Shown here in pieces: positions 16,935 to 26,017 of a DNA stretch of 64,000 nucleotides (position 1 is its first letter; each line of letters opens with the position of its first letter). Where the stretch lies: positions 398,203-462,202 of the forward strand of contig NZ_KV440949.1 of the NCBI RefSeq assembly GCF_001636315.1, in the 5' to 3' direction. A program made the position numbers and the translations under genes. The stretch comes from Neobacillus mesonae. GTDB lineage: Bacteria > Bacillota > Bacilli > Bacillales > Cytobacillaceae. The notes below the pieces were generated by a model. That model was not told the origin of the DNA. It saw only the letters and a program-made list of their open reading frames with translations, and did not search any database.

Positions 16935-17007
16935 TGGAACCGCCTCCTTTTTATTAGTATGTCCAAAAAGTCGCTCAATTATTTTCATTAAGGAGGGGTA
17001 TAAGATT

Positions 17008-17145
17008 ATGTCTTCTAATAAGCGCTTTAGCAGCGTTGGTACAGATATTGAAGAAGTAAAAAGATTAAACAGCCAGTCTGGGCTTAGCTACAATGAAGTA
17101 AAACAGCTGCTTGCCAAACAATATGAGAACAAAGAAAAAAAATAA
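17008..17145 (+). CDS. Small protein, gamma-SASP-like N-terminus, 45 aa
   Basis: MSSNKRFSSVGTDIEEVKRL... resembles the GTxxxEVKxxNxQS pattern of gamma-type small acid-soluble spore proteins, then ends in a basic helix KQLLAKQYENKEKK. AAGGAGGGG (16990-16998) fixes the ATG. Its stop abuts the terminator hairpin now split by an IS1182-type element. The spore role is a guess from sequence style. Confidence 0.62.
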   Translation: MSSNKRFSSVGTDIEEVKRLNSQSGLSYNEVKQLLAKQYENKEKK

Positions 17146-17163
17146 GGAGGATGTGATTCCTCC
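17145..17163. repeat. Left copy of 19-bp target duplication (terminator hairpin)
   Basis: AGGAGGATGTGATTCCTCC, itself a hairpin (GGAGGA/TCCTCC). The same 19 bp recur at 18129-18147. Upstream A-tract AAAAAAAAT would make it a terminator for the minus strand before insertion. Confidence 0.85.
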
Positions 17164-17164
17164 C

Positions 17165-17195
17165 AGGCTGTCGAAAAACTTTCGATAGCCTTTTA
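17165..17195 (+). terminator. Terminator-like hairpin in the IS left end
   Basis: AGGCTGTCGAAA pairs with TTTCGATAGCCT (one G-T), loop AAC, then TTTTATTTT. It may now end the 45-aa gene transcript in place of the disrupted native terminator. Confidence 0.7.
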
Positions 17196-17277
17196 TTTTA
17201 TATGAGTTCTTTAATAATTCATCGCATTAATTTTCTATAACATAAAAATATATAGGCTTTTCAATAGGTATGTTGAT

Positions 17278-17466
17278 CTCCGCTCCAGGCGGCTTCGCTT
17301 TCCGCGGGCGTGCCGGAGCCTCCTCGGCGCTGATGCGCCTGCGGGGTCTCCCCTGCCCCGTACTCCCGCAGGACACTGAATCACATCCTCGAATCCGCCC
17401 ACGCACGAAGAAAATGCGTTAGCATTTTCGAGGAGTCTTCGCCGTCTTCCGCTCCAATCAACAGTG
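17278..17466 (-). repeat. GC-rich Bacillus-type interspersed repeat, copy A
   Basis: On the minus strand it begins TTGATTGGAGCGGAAG, contains GACCCCGCAGGCGCA and GCGCCGAGGAGGCTC, and ends GCGGAAAGCG...GGAGCGGA, the same blocks as copy B. It also carries a ~60-bp extra segment with the hairpin GAAAATGC-TAAC-GCATTTTC. GC content is far above its surroundings. Confidence 0.78.
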
Positions 17467-17523
17467 TGTTTAATAAAGACCTTTCGTTCAACTCATAGAT
17501 AATAAAAATAAGTGGTGCAATCA

Positions 17524-17864
17524 ATGCTTAAACCAAAAGAGTTTAGCCCGATAAATATGAATTTGTGTCTACTGATGAATTAGTTCCAGACAACCCCCTT
17601 TTTTTGAAAGGGAAATAAAAACAGACTTTCTGATCGAAAAATTTTTGGAGTAATTGCCCATTGAAGATATCATCCAACTCTTATCTAAATCAGGCAAACT
17701 GCTTTATAAATAAAGGAAAAAATTGAGCAAAGCTTTGCAGACTGAAGAAGAGCTGCATGGGCTTCGCTACTGCGGTTATTGGGATTGAAGAAAGCACTCG
17801 AACGGCTCTCCTTACTGCAGCCTGCCTAAATCTAAAAAAGATTGCAACACATTTAGCTAGGTTG
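17524..17864 (+). pseudogene. IS1182-family transposase remnant
   Basis: Broken frames preserve family landmarks: an N-terminal start MLKPKEF, then after a shift STDELVPDN, and near the end SFAD / EELHGLRYC followed after another shift by LTAACLNLKKIATHLARL, the usual IS1182 C-terminus. About 340 bp remain of a gene normally near 1.4 kb, with several stops and frameshifts. Confidence 0.8.
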
Positions 17865-17903
17865 AAAAAGGTGTGTTGTAAATCTTCAGGTTAATTTGCC
17901 CTC

Positions 17904-18035
17904 TATTGATTGGAGCGGAGGGCACTCGACTCCTGCGGGATAGAGAGGTCTTTGGAGACCCCACAGTCGCCTAGCGCCGAGGAGGCTCCAGGACCTCCCC
18001 GCGGAAAGCGAGTGCCCGGAGCGGAAATCAACAGG
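17904..18035 (+). repeat. GC-rich Bacillus-type interspersed repeat, copy B
   Basis: TTGATTGGAGCGGAGGGCAC ... GCGCCGAGGAGGCTCC ... CCGCGGAAAGCGAGTGCC ... GGAGCGGAAATCAACA. Inverted with respect to copy A. Such units are common between genes of Bacillaceae (my recollection, not tested). Confidence 0.78.
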
Positions 18036-18128
18036 CCCGTTAGCATAGAGAATCTTATAAAAAAATTAGTATTCTAGTTTTCACAAAATGAAAAATTGCC
18101 GAGAAAAATAAGCTTTCTCGACAATCTG

Positions 18129-18147
18129 AGGAGGATGTGATTCCTCC
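18129..18147. repeat. Right copy of 19-bp target duplication
   Basis: AGGAGGATGTGATTCCTCC followed by TTTTTT, so this copy still forms a plus-strand terminator. Identical to 17145-17163. Confidence 0.85.
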
Positions 18148-18158
18148 TTTTTTATGAC

Positions 18159-18854
18159 TTATCTGCTATTTTTATTATAACCGTCCCTTGCCCGGTATTG
18201 CTGCGGAGCGCGTGTTGGATATCTTAGCGGGAAGCTAAACATATGAACAAGTCTCGTAAATGGGATTGCCGCAAATAGCAGAAAGGCAAGGATGACATGA
18301 ATTTTAAATAATACTGGAACACCAAGCATGAGATTAGAAAGCGGGTTAAAAGTAAATAAACTTCTAAACCATGGTCCAATGGTTGTGCGATATTCGTATG
18401 AAACAACTGTTGTATTATAGATTAGTGTCATATAAGTACCCAGCCCTGCAACAAGCAGTAACAGCACAATGGTAAAATAATCTCCAAATGTGGTATGGGT
18501 ACGGACTCTTGGCAGCGAAAGCTTACGGATGAGCATCACAATTAATCCAAATACAACCATCAAACCGGCAACTCCGCCGCCTGCAATAGCAAAGAAATGA
18601 TACGTATGCTCATCGATTCCGATTGATTCATACACCTCTATTGGAATCAACACACCCATAACATGACCGATAAAGGCAAAAATAATCCCATAATGGAAAA
18701 CAACGGATGCTATCCGCAGCCACTTCCTGCCGAATATTTCGGTTGATGGAGCAGTCCAAGTCTTCCCTCGAAATACAAAACGAAAAAAGGTAGCGACAAT
18801 TAAAATAGTTCCGCAAATATAAGGGAAAATAATCCACCAAAAAAGTTCTTCCAA
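18159..18854 (-). CDS. narI: Respiratory nitrate reductase gamma subunit (cytochrome b)
   Basis: Membrane diheme cytochrome b that takes electrons from menaquinol and passes them to NarH. Five hydrophobic helices, with heme His residues near both ends (VFHYGIIFAFIGHVMG in the second helix, KIHVILAF and RLVHMFSFP near the end). Translation is preceded by AAAGGAGG: a TTG at 18866 touches that site and is unusable, so TTG 18854 (12 nt away) is preferred. Last gene of the nar operon, 30-40 nt after narJ. The downstream terminator region is altered by the IS insertion. Confidence 0.92.
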   Translation of the reverse strand: MEELFWWIIFPYICGTILIVATFFRFVFRGKTWTAPSTEIFGRKWLRIASVVFHYGIIFAFIGHVMGVLIPIEVYESIGIDEHTYHFFAIAGGGVAGLMVVFGLIVMLIRKLSLPRVRTHTTFGDYFTIVLLLLVAGLGTYMTLIYNTTVVSYEYRTTIGPWFRSLFTFNPLSNLMLGVPVLFKIHVILAFLLFAAIPFTRLVHMFSFPLRYPTRAPQQYRARDGYNKNSR

Positions 18855-18882
18855 AGCAGTCGTCAACCTCCTTTAATACATT

Positions 18883-18895
18883 GGTGTCAGGCACC
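18883..18895. repeat. GGTGTCAGGCACC interspersed motif, copy 1
   Basis: GGTGTCAGGCACC lies in the narJ-narI gap. The identical 13-mer recurs at 63694-63706. It is a near palindrome (GGTG...CACC). Confidence 0.6.
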
Positions 18896-18896
18896 C

Positions 18897-19499
18897 TTAT
18901 TGATACATCAGTGGATATGGCAGCTCGTCTTGATCAGCCTGTTCGCGCTCGTGTTCAAAAAGGGCAATTTCTTCTGCTGCTGGTGCTTTAAAGACATACT
19001 TCGTTAAGAGTGCGATCGCATGATAGTACGGATGGCTTTCAGGAAGGGCGGTTTGAATCCGATGGATAGCATAGGCCAATCGGCTTTTAAGGCGGATTAT
19101 ATTTTCCGATTCTGGCGCAAAGGCTGACAGCTCCAGCAACATTGGAATATAATCAGCCAATTCCTTCCCTTCGTATTCAAAGCCGCTTTCAACAATCAGT
19201 TTTTGCAGTTTTATCAGCGCCATTCCCCGCTTTTTGCTGTCACCCAGTTCATGGGCAGTTAAATAAAGGTTGGTCATTTCTTTATAGTCAAAGGTTTCTA
19301 CATATATTTCCTGCAAATCTTCCAAGCGCATTTGATAAAGTGGGTTCAGCCCTTTTACAATGGTTTCCCGATCATCAGCAGATAATATATTTTCGTGAAT
19401 AAACTCTTCGATGACTGACCGTTCTTCAAAAAAGCGTCGGTCCGGGTAATCTAAAAACCGGGATAGGATGATTAAAATGACTTTTGCTTCATTATTCAT
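18897..19499 (-). CDS. narJ: Nitrate reductase molybdenum cofactor assembly chaperone
   Basis: Cytosolic chaperone of the NarJ/TorD family that helps insert Fe-S and molybdopterin cofactors into NarG before membrane attachment. All-helical, 200 aa, with the usual LSRFLDYPD start and [17 protein letters not shown] core. The ATG overlaps the narH stop (ATGA), so translation is coupled. Confidence 0.93.
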   Translation of the reverse strand: MNNEAKVILIILSRFLDYPDRRFFEERSVIEEFIHENILSADDRETIVKGLNPLYQMRLEDLQEIYVETFDYKEMTNLYLTAHELGDSKKRGMALIKLQKLIVESGFEYEGKELADYIPMLLELSAFAPESENIIRLKSRLAYAIHRIQTALPESHPYYHAIALLTKYVFKAPAAEEIALFEHEREQADQDELPYPLMYQ

Positions 19500-20998
19500 T
19501 GTGCGTCACTTCTCCCAAATGGATATGTTGCCATTCCTTCCGGCGGTGCCAAGTCTTCGATGCTGCAAGCTCCTTGCTTATAATGCAAATCATCCTTCAT
19601 TTCGCGGCGGCCCGTCGGAATCACGAATCGTTCATTGTATTTCGCCACGGCCAACAATCTCGCCATATCTTCCAGCTCTTCGGCGGATGTTTCCGCTTCT
19701 TGGATTAATTTATTCAATTTCGTTTGGTCCAAACCTCCTACAGTCTTTGAACGCATATGCACGCGCATCGCGGCCATTTTCAACAGAACCCTTCGAATAA
19801 CTTTCGTATCATCCGCTGCTAATATCGAAGCCAAATACTCCATAGGTATTCTCATTTGATCAACGGCAGGAATATAGCCTTCAGCACTTAGTTCATGTTC
19901 ATTCGTAATATGATTCATAATTGGACTAAGCGGCGGTACATACCATACCATTGGCAGCGTCCGATATTCTGGATGCAGTGGAAGAGCGATTTTCCACTTT
20001 ATCGCCATTTTATAGATTGGTGATTCTTGTGCGCTTTGAATCCAGCTGTAATTAATCCCTTGCTCCTGCGCCTTTTCAATAACTTCTGGGTCAAATGGAT
20101 CTAAAAACACGGATAACTGCGCCTCATACAAGTCCTTTGGATCTTCTACAGTAGCTGCCGCTTTTACACGGTCCGCATCATATAAAACAACCCCAATATA
20201 CCGGATCCGTCCCACGCAGGTTTCGGAACAAATCGTCGGCAGTCCCGCTTCAGTTCTTGGATAGCAAAAATTACATTTCTCCGCTTTATGGGTATTCCAA
20301 TTATAGTACACCTTGTGATATGGACAGCCGTTCATACAGAAACGCCAGCCACGGCAGGCATCCTGATCCACCAGAACAATCCCGTCTTCATCCCTTTTAT
20401 ATAAAGCCCCTGATGGACAGGAAGCAACGCAGGAGGGGTTTAAACAATGTTCGCAAATCCGCGGCAAATACATCATAAATGTCTTTTCATACTCCATCGC
20501 AATATGTTCCTGGAGCTTGCGGACGTTCGGATCCATTGGCACAGTTTCGCTGCCCCCTGCAAGATCATCATCCCAGTTCGGACCCCATTCCGGCTTATCC
20601 ATATATTTTCCGGTAATCATCGATTTTGGCCGTGCAACTGGTAAGCTATCACCCTTATCCCGCTTATGAAGATGTTCAAAATCATATGTCCAAGGCTCAT
20701 AAAAATCATCAAGATCCGCCATGTTTGGATTGTAAAAAATATTAGCCAGCTTCGCTATTGGTCCGCCTGTCCTTAAATGCAGCTGACCGTTACGCAGCAC
20801 CCAGCCGCCCTTGTAGCGGTCGGTATTTTCCCATTCCTTTGGATATCCCGGACCGGGTCGGGTTTCAACGTTATTAAACCAGACATATTCCATTCCCGGC
20901 CGGTTCGTCCATACGTTTTTACAAGTAACAGAGCAGGTATGACAGCCGATACACTTATCTAGATGCATGACCATGGCAACTTGTGCTTTAATTCTCAA
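19496..20998 (-). CDS. narH: Respiratory nitrate reductase beta subunit (Fe-S)
   Basis: Electron-transfer subunit with four Fe-S clusters between NarI and NarG. Cys groups: [40 protein letters not shown] (Trp marks the [3Fe-4S] site) and CNFCYPR...CSETCVGRI. The start is TTG 20998, 9 nt after AAGGAGG and inside the narG stop region (11-nt overlap); the TTG at 21007 touches the ribosome site. 500 aa, normal length. Confidence 0.96.
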   Translation of the reverse strand: MRIKAQVAMVMHLDKCIGCHTCSVTCKNVWTNRPGMEYVWFNNVETRPGPGYPKEWENTDRYKGGWVLRNGQLHLRTGGPIAKLANIFYNPNMADLDDFYEPWTYDFEHLHKRDKGDSLPVARPKSMITGKYMDKPEWGPNWDDDLAGGSETVPMDPNVRKLQEHIAMEYEKTFMMYLPRICEHCLNPSCVASCPSGALYKRDEDGIVLVDQDACRGWRFCMNGCPYHKVYYNWNTHKAEKCNFCYPRTEAGLPTICSETCVGRIRYIGVVLYDADRVKAAATVEDPKDLYEAQLSVFLDPFDPEVIEKAQEQGINYSWIQSAQESPIYKMAIKWKIALPLHPEYRTLPMVWYVPPLSPIMNHITNEHELSAEGYIPAVDQMRIPMEYLASILAADDTKVIRRVLLKMAAMRVHMRSKTVGGLDQTKLNKLIQEAETSAEELEDMARLLAVAKYNERFVIPTGRREMKDDLHYKQGACSIEDLAPPEGMATYPFGRSDAQ

Positions 20999-23900
20999 GC
21001 CAATCAACCTCCTTCATCGGCCGTATAATCGCTAATGTGTCCCGTTGGCTGCCGGTTGGTCCGTAATAGTTAAACCCATAGCTTAATTGTGAATAGCCGC
21101 CGATCATATGGGTTGCTTTCGGATAGATTCTCGTAACGCTGTTATGCGTACCGCCCCGGACTTTATTAATCGTGTTTCCAGGAACACCCATTGTCCGGTC
21201 TTGAGCGTGGTGCATGTAAACCGCTCCAGGAGGCATCCGGTATGTCAGCACGGCCCTAGCCGTAACTACACCATTTCGGTTATAAACCTCAATCCAATCA
21301 TTATCCTTAATTCCGATGGAGGCTGCATCCTTTTCATTCATCCAGACAACCTGCCAGCCGCGGAACAGCTGAACCATATTGGTTGTATCAGTGAACATCG
21401 TATGAATGCCCCACTTTTGGTGTGGTGTCATATATCTTAACGTAATGGATTTCCCGCTATTTTCAATTTCTGATTCACCTTTAATAAAAGGCCCTTTGTT
21501 AATCGGCGGAATATATAACGGAAGCCCTTCACCATAATCAAGCATTACCTCATGGTCCAAATAAAAGCTTTGCCTTCCTGTGAGTGTATGCCAAGGAATA
21601 TGAAATTCCTTATTGACTGTAAATGGCGAATAGCGGCGATTGTCGTTTTCAAGTCCGCTCCAAACAGGTGTGGAAATGGCTTGACGAGGCTGTACAGTTA
21701 AGGCGTCTAACGTATAATCCTCTTCTTCACGTCCTTCGGATATATGTCCTAATTTCTTGCCGGTCTTCTCCTCCATTGACTTCCAGCCTTCTACGGCCCG
21801 TTTTCCGTTTGTCGCACCGGACATAAGCAGGATGGCATTAATCGCCTTTTTATCGGAATATAAATCCGGCATTCCTTTTCCAATTCCTTCACGCTTTGAC
21901 GGCCCTAAGCGATCGAGTAATTCCTTGTATACTTTTTCTCCCGGAATCCTAACACCTTTTGTTCCATAGCCATTCTTAATATTGGGGCCGACCGTAATCC
22001 ACATATCATATACATGCGGATAATCGCGGTGAACGAAATTAAAATTCGGCATCGTTTTACCAGGTATCCCTTCAATCTCGCCTTTACGCCAATCCATTAC
22101 TTTGCCGAATGGCTGGGCTATTTCATTAATCGTGTCATGTGCAAGCGGCGACATGACCAAATCTTCCTGCGGCGGCAGATGCTCTTTCGCAAGTTCTGAA
22201 AACGTTTTGGCTATTTCCCTAAAGGCATCCCAGTCACTTCTTGTTTCCCAAGGAGGGCTGATAGCCGCATTAAATGGATGGACAAACGGATGAAGATCAG
22301 TACTAGAGATATCAAATTTCTCATACCAAGTTGCTGCCGGTAATATGATGTCAGAGAATAGACCGGAGCTTGTCATACGGAAGTCCATACTCACAAATAA
22401 ATCGGTTTTTCCTTCAGGAGGTATTTCCGAAATATTTACGTTCTCCGGCTGCCATGAATTGTCACTATTTGTCAATACTGAGTCTGTTCCGCCAATTAAA
22501 TGCTTTACAAAATATTCATGACCCTTCCCGCTATCACCAAGCAAATTAGAACGCCAGTTAAAAAATACACGAGGGAAATTACGCGGATCGTTTGGATTCT
22601 CAATCGCAAAATCAAGCTTTCCTTCTGTCAGCTGCTTTGCAATATATGCCGTAACAGCCTGATCATCGCTATGTTTGGCACGCGCTTCTTTCAGAACATC
22701 TAAAGAATTTTGCGACAGCTGCGGGAAACTTGGAAGCCAGCCGAGACGTGCCGACAAAGCATTAAAATCCGCTGGATGCATTTTTGCGTATTGGCTGCCC
22801 CAGTCGGTTTGCGAGTCATTAAAGTCATATTCATAGCGAAATTGTTCGGTTGCAAAGTAAAAAAACGACGTTCCATTCATGAATCTTGGGGCTTTAACCC
22901 AATCATTGGCAAAGGCAATTTGGGAAAAGCCTTCTAACGGACGGACCTTCTCCTGCCCAACATAATGGGCCCATCCGCCTCCATTTACCCCTTGTGATCC
23001 CGTCAACAACACAAGGTTCAAAATTGAGCGATAAATTTGATCACTATGGAACCAGTGGTTTGTCCCCCCGCCCATTGCAATCATTGATTTTCCCTTGGTT
23101 AGCGCCGCGTTTTCGGCAAACTCCCTGGCAACCTGGATCACATGTTCCTTTTTGACACCGGTAATGCTTTCCTGCCAGGCCGGAGTATAAGGCTTATCCG
23201 CGTCATTATAATCAGCTGGATATTCGCCATTTAGGCCCCTTGTGATCCCGGTATGGGCTAACATCAGGTCAAATACCGTTGTGACCGCTAATTCCTCGCC
23301 TGATTTATTTTTAAAATATTTAATTGGAATAGCTCGTTCAATGGTTCCTCCCTCTTTTTTCGCAAAATAGGGAAATTCCACCATTGCCACATCATCTTTT
23401 AGCTCAAGGAAACTTAGCAGCGGGTTTATTTCAGATCCATCAGCTGCGGTTAAATCCAAGTTCCACTGACTGGTCCCGTCCCATCTAAATCCTTGACTGC
23501 CATTAGGGATAACAAGGCCTTTTGAATTTTCATCCCAGACAATCGTCTTCCACTCACCTAACGAATGCTGGTCAGAAAAATCAGAAGCCCGCAAGAAGCG
23601 ATCAGAACGAAATTTTCCATTTTTCTTATCTAAAATAATCAGATACGGCAAATCTGTATATTTTTTGACATACTCAATAAAATAAGGTGTCTCTTTGTCC
23701 ACATAAAATTCTTTTAAAATGACATGGGTCATAGCCATTGCCAGCGCTCCATCAGTTCCAGCCTTTGCCGGCAGCCACATATCGGCAAATTTCTCATATT
23801 CAGCATAATCCGGACTGACTCCGACAACCTTGGTGCCGTTGTACCTCGACTCCACCATGAAGTGCGCATCAGGGGTTCTTGTCTGTGGAATATTAGTACC

Positions 23901-24668
23901 CCAAATAATAAAATACTTCGAATTATACCAATCGCCGCTTTCCGGCACATCCGTTTGGTCACCCCAAACCTGCGGCGATGCTGGCGGCAGATCAGCATAC
24001 CAATCATAAAAGCTTAAAATCGTACCGCCGATTAACGATAAAAATCTAGTTCCGCCCGAATAGCTGACCATTGACATCGCAGGGATCGGACTAAAACCGG
24101 CAATCCGATCCGGTCCATACTTTTTTATGGTATATATAGAGGCTGCCGCAATCATTTGACAAATTTCTTTCCATGTCCCACGGACGAAGCCACCTTTGCC
24201 CCTCGCCTTTACATATCGTTCTCGCTTTTTCGGGTCAGATACTATATTCTCCCAAGCCTGCACTGGGTTGTTTGTGTTCTTTAGCTCATCCTGCCACAAT
24301 GCATAAAGATCACCGCGAACATATGGATGCTTCACCCGGGTAGGACTGTATGTATACCAAGAAAAGCTTGCCCCGCGCGGGCAGCCTCGTGGCTCATATT
24401 CAGGAAAGTCATCCCCTGTTGAGGGATAATCGGTTTGCTGTGTCTCCCAAGTGATAATGCCGTCCTTCACATGAATTTTCCAGCTGCATGAACCCGTACA
24501 GTTAACCCCGTGAGTTGAACGGACCACTTTATCATGTGCCCAGCGGTTTCGATAGACGGATTCCCAATCCCTTGGGCGTGGGTTTTCTTCTGTCCAGCCG
24601 TCGTTGATTCGCTCACCGCGTACTAAATGCCGAAGCGAATGAAGCAGATTATTCTTTTTCTTCTCCAT
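20988..24668 (-). CDS. narG: Respiratory nitrate reductase alpha subunit (Mo-bis-MGD)
   Basis: Catalytic subunit reducing nitrate to nitrite with quinol-derived electrons. FS0 cluster ligands HGVNCTGSCSW and RGCPRGASF, and the Mo-coordinating Asp in FYDWYADLPPASPQ, are intact. No twin-Arg signal is seen; the enzyme faces the cytoplasm. An ATG at 24668 aligns best with B. subtilis NarG (basic MEKKKNNLL); GTG 24680 is an alternative with a poor site. 1226 aa, full length. Overlaps the upstream 98-aa gene by 20 nt, showing tight operon structure. Confidence 0.97.
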   Translation of the reverse strand: MEKKKNNLLHSLRHLVRGERINDGWTEENPRPRDWESVYRNRWAHDKVVRSTHGVNCTGSCSWKIHVKDGIITWETQQTDYPSTGDDFPEYEPRGCPRGASFSWYTYSPTRVKHPYVRGDLYALWQDELKNTNNPVQAWENIVSDPKKRERYVKARGKGGFVRGTWKEICQMIAAASIYTIKKYGPDRIAGFSPIPAMSMVSYSGGTRFLSLIGGTILSFYDWYADLPPASPQVWGDQTDVPESGDWYNSKYFIIWGTNIPQTRTPDAHFMVESRYNGTKVVGVSPDYAEYEKFADMWLPAKAGTDGALAMAMTHVILKEFYVDKETPYFIEYVKKYTDLPYLIILDKKNGKFRSDRFLRASDFSDQHSLGEWKTIVWDENSKGLVIPNGSQGFRWDGTSQWNLDLTAADGSEINPLLSFLELKDDVAMVEFPYFAKKEGGTIERAIPIKYFKNKSGEELAVTTVFDLMLAHTGITRGLNGEYPADYNDADKPYTPAWQESITGVKKEHVIQVAREFAENAALTKGKSMIAMGGGTNHWFHSDQIYRSILNLVLLTGSQGVNGGGWAHYVGQEKVRPLEGFSQIAFANDWVKAPRFMNGTSFFYFATEQFRYEYDFNDSQTDWGSQYAKMHPADFNALSARLGWLPSFPQLSQNSLDVLKEARAKHSDDQAVTAYIAKQLTEGKLDFAIENPNDPRNFPRVFFNWRSNLLGDSGKGHEYFVKHLIGGTDSVLTNSDNSWQPENVNISEIPPEGKTDLFVSMDFRMTSSGLFSDIILPAATWYEKFDISSTDLHPFVHPFNAAISPPWETRSDWDAFREIAKTFSELAKEHLPPQEDLVMSPLAHDTINEIAQPFGKVMDWRKGEIEGIPGKTMPNFNFVHRDYPHVYDMWITVGPNIKNGYGTKGVRIPGEKVYKELLDRLGPSKREGIGKGMPDLYSDKKAINAILLMSGATNGKRAVEGWKSMEEKTGKKLGHISEGREEEDYTLDALTVQPRQAISTPVWSGLENDNRRYSPFTVNKEFHIPWHTLTGRQSFYLDHEVMLDYGEGLPLYIPPINKGPFIKGESEIENSGKSITLRYMTPHQKWGIHTMFTDTTNMVQLFRGWQVVWMNEKDAASIGIKDNDWIEVYNRNGVVTARAVLTYRMPPGAVYMHHAQDRTMGVPGNTINKVRGGTHNSVTRIYPKATHMIGGYSQLSYGFNYYGPTGSQRDTLAIIRPMKEVDWLEN

Positions 24669-24945
24669 TTTCTCTCTCACGCCCTTTCAGAAAATCCCTC
24701 AATGGGTTGAAATTCTCACCCAATAGTCGAAAAGAATTTTCTTCTGTTTGTAATTCATGGTTAAAGACATTGAAATTTGCTGCATTTGCCGCGGCTAGAA
24801 TTAGACGCTGCAATGTATTCATATCATCTATTTGATAAATTTGCTCAATCAGCTCGCCTGATACATCTCCGAATCTCATCCTTAATACAGCAATTAAATC
24901 TTCGCGATCATCCACCAGCATGGTATCTGATTCAAATGAAAACAA
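24649..24945 (-). CDS. Hypothetical protein in nar operon, DUF4351-like, 98 aa
   Basis: Acidic helical protein. The segment LRMRFGDVSGELIEQIYQI followed by MNTLQRLILAA looks like the DUF4351 pattern (RFG...I..L..LE.L). Start TTG 24945 with AAGGAG 10 nt upstream. Its end overlaps narG, so the two are translationally coupled. A role in assembly or regulation of nitrate reductase is inference only. Confidence 0.72.
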   Translation of the reverse strand: MFSFESDTMLVDDREDLIAVLRMRFGDVSGELIEQIYQIDDMNTLQRLILAAANAANFNVFNHELQTEENSFRLLGENFNPLRDFLKGRERENGEEKE

Positions 24946-24961
24946 GGTTTCTCAGCTCCTT

Positions 24962-25273
24962 TTAAAGTTTGATCATTTTATAATAGTCTGATATTAACTG
25001 TGACTTACATTTCCTTGCCGTTTCTTCAAGAAATCGGGTTACCTCATCGTCCGGATGATCAGCCTGTTCAAAACTGATATGGGTTGATGCGGAAGTTGAA
25101 AAATCAGCCGCAAACCGTAAAGTAACCGTAAAACCGCTTTCATCCTTAACTACTGTTCCTTGAACATCATGTGGATGTAAGTTTACCGCTGAAAACGTTT
25201 CTACCATTTTGTTATAAAGAGCCGGCACTGCAAATCTCATTAATTTTTCCTCTAATTTAAGCTTTTCACCCAT
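24962..25273 (-). CDS. Hypothetical protein in nar operon, 103 aa
   Basis: Soluble protein with a central beta-type stretch (DVQGTVVKDESGFTVTLRF) flanked by helices and a basic tail. No family recognised. Start taken at ATG 25273 (AGGTGA 7 nt upstream); ATG 25279 is too close. 16 nt before the next gene, hence one transcript with narGHJI. Confidence 0.68.
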   Translation of the reverse strand: MGEKLKLEEKLMRFAVPALYNKMVETFSAVNLHPHDVQGTVVKDESGFTVTLRFAADFSTSASTHISFEQADHPDDEVTRFLEETARKCKSQLISDYYKMIKL

Positions 25274-25313
25274 TTTCATCTCACCTGCTTGCTAATCCCT
25301 ATTTTTACCTCTT

Positions 25314-25739
25314 TTATGTTTCGTTATTTGCTAGAAGTTTATTCATTTCATCCTCATTATGAAACTCATCAATGATGACGAGGCAGTCCAATAATGTCAG
25401 CATACGCTCATTGACGGTTTGCGTTTCCAGCTCTTGTTTTATTTTCTGAACAATCCGCCGCATCAGATCATGGTCACGAGTCAGCTGGGCAATAAGATTT
25501 TCTAAAGAAGGGTGCTCAGCTGCTATGTCTTTATACAGCCCTTCTTCCTCCGACTCTGCATGCTTTAAGGTTCTTGATTCCCAATGCTCAATTGTAATTT
25601 CTGCAACCTGTACAGCCTTAGTCATTTCCCCATCATCCATGCACTTTTTTAAGAGGTTTCTTAATTCTTTTGCTTCGTTTAATGCAGCCTCATGGATGGA
25701 TGAATGGGCATCTATCTTCTTTAAACTCGGTCCTGACAT
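25314..25739 (-). CDS. Hemerythrin-like (HHE) domain protein, first gene of the nar operon
   Basis: Four-helix bundle with carboxylate/His pairs typical of HHE domains: SSIHEAAL, EHWESRTLKHAESEEE, LTRDHDLMRR and EFHNEDE. Such proteins hold a di-iron site and bind O2 or NO, or take part in Fe-S repair. Placement at the head of a nitrate-reductase operon suggests NO or oxygen handling during nitrate respiration (inference). GGAGAA ribosome site. Divergent from the SCO gene. Confidence 0.82.
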   Translation of the reverse strand: MSGPSLKKIDAHSSIHEAALNEAKELRNLLKKCMDDGEMTKAVQVAEITIEHWESRTLKHAESEEEGLYKDIAAEHPSLENLIAQLTRDHDLMRRIVQKIKQELETQTVNERMLTLLDCLVIIDEFHNEDEMNKLLANNET

Positions 25740-26017
25740 TTCATTTCTCCTTTTTTACATATATAGGGAAAGCGCTAAATGGAACTCTTATCCATAAGAC
25801 TTACCCTTAAACAAGACAGATAAACCACGAAAATCCATTTTAACTGGTAAATCGTGTCTAATTTATGACTCCTTGTCAGTACTTAGAACAGAAAAAAGCT
25901 GCCCTTAATGGACAGCCTTTTTCAAAAGCAAAATATTTAATAGTACATTATGTTCACAATTTATCCATATCATTTTTTACGAAACTTCTTTATCTTATTA
26001 GTAGGAGGGACTCATTT
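25740..26017. promoter_or_regulatory. Divergent promoter region, nar operon / SCO gene
   Basis: 278 bp between divergent starts. A TATATAT element (25758-25765) close to the hemerythrin gene could be a minus-strand -10. No TGTGA-N6-TCACA site is seen, unlike at the two narK genes; only a TTCACA half-site at 25953. Confidence 0.4.

Larger units (their letters stand above)
17164..18128 (+). mobile_element. Decayed IS1182-family element
   Basis: 965 bp between two identical 19-bp repeats. The ends are inverted repeats: left CAGGCTGTCGAAAAA, right end (reverse complement) CAGATTGTCGAGAAA, 12 of 15 matching, both starting CAG. Inside are N- and C-terminal relics of an IS1182-type transposase and two GC-rich repeats in opposite orientation. 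Most of the transposase core is gone, so it cannot transpose by itself. Confidence 0.78.

Noticed and set aside
17146..18147. CRISPR-like array from the repeated hairpins
   Set aside because: Only two copies about 1 kb apart, explained by IS insertion. No regularly spaced repeats exist anywhere in the window.
25740..26017. FNR site controlling the nar operon
   Set aside because: Only a half-site TTCACA is found; no TGTGA-N6-TCACA within the divergent region.
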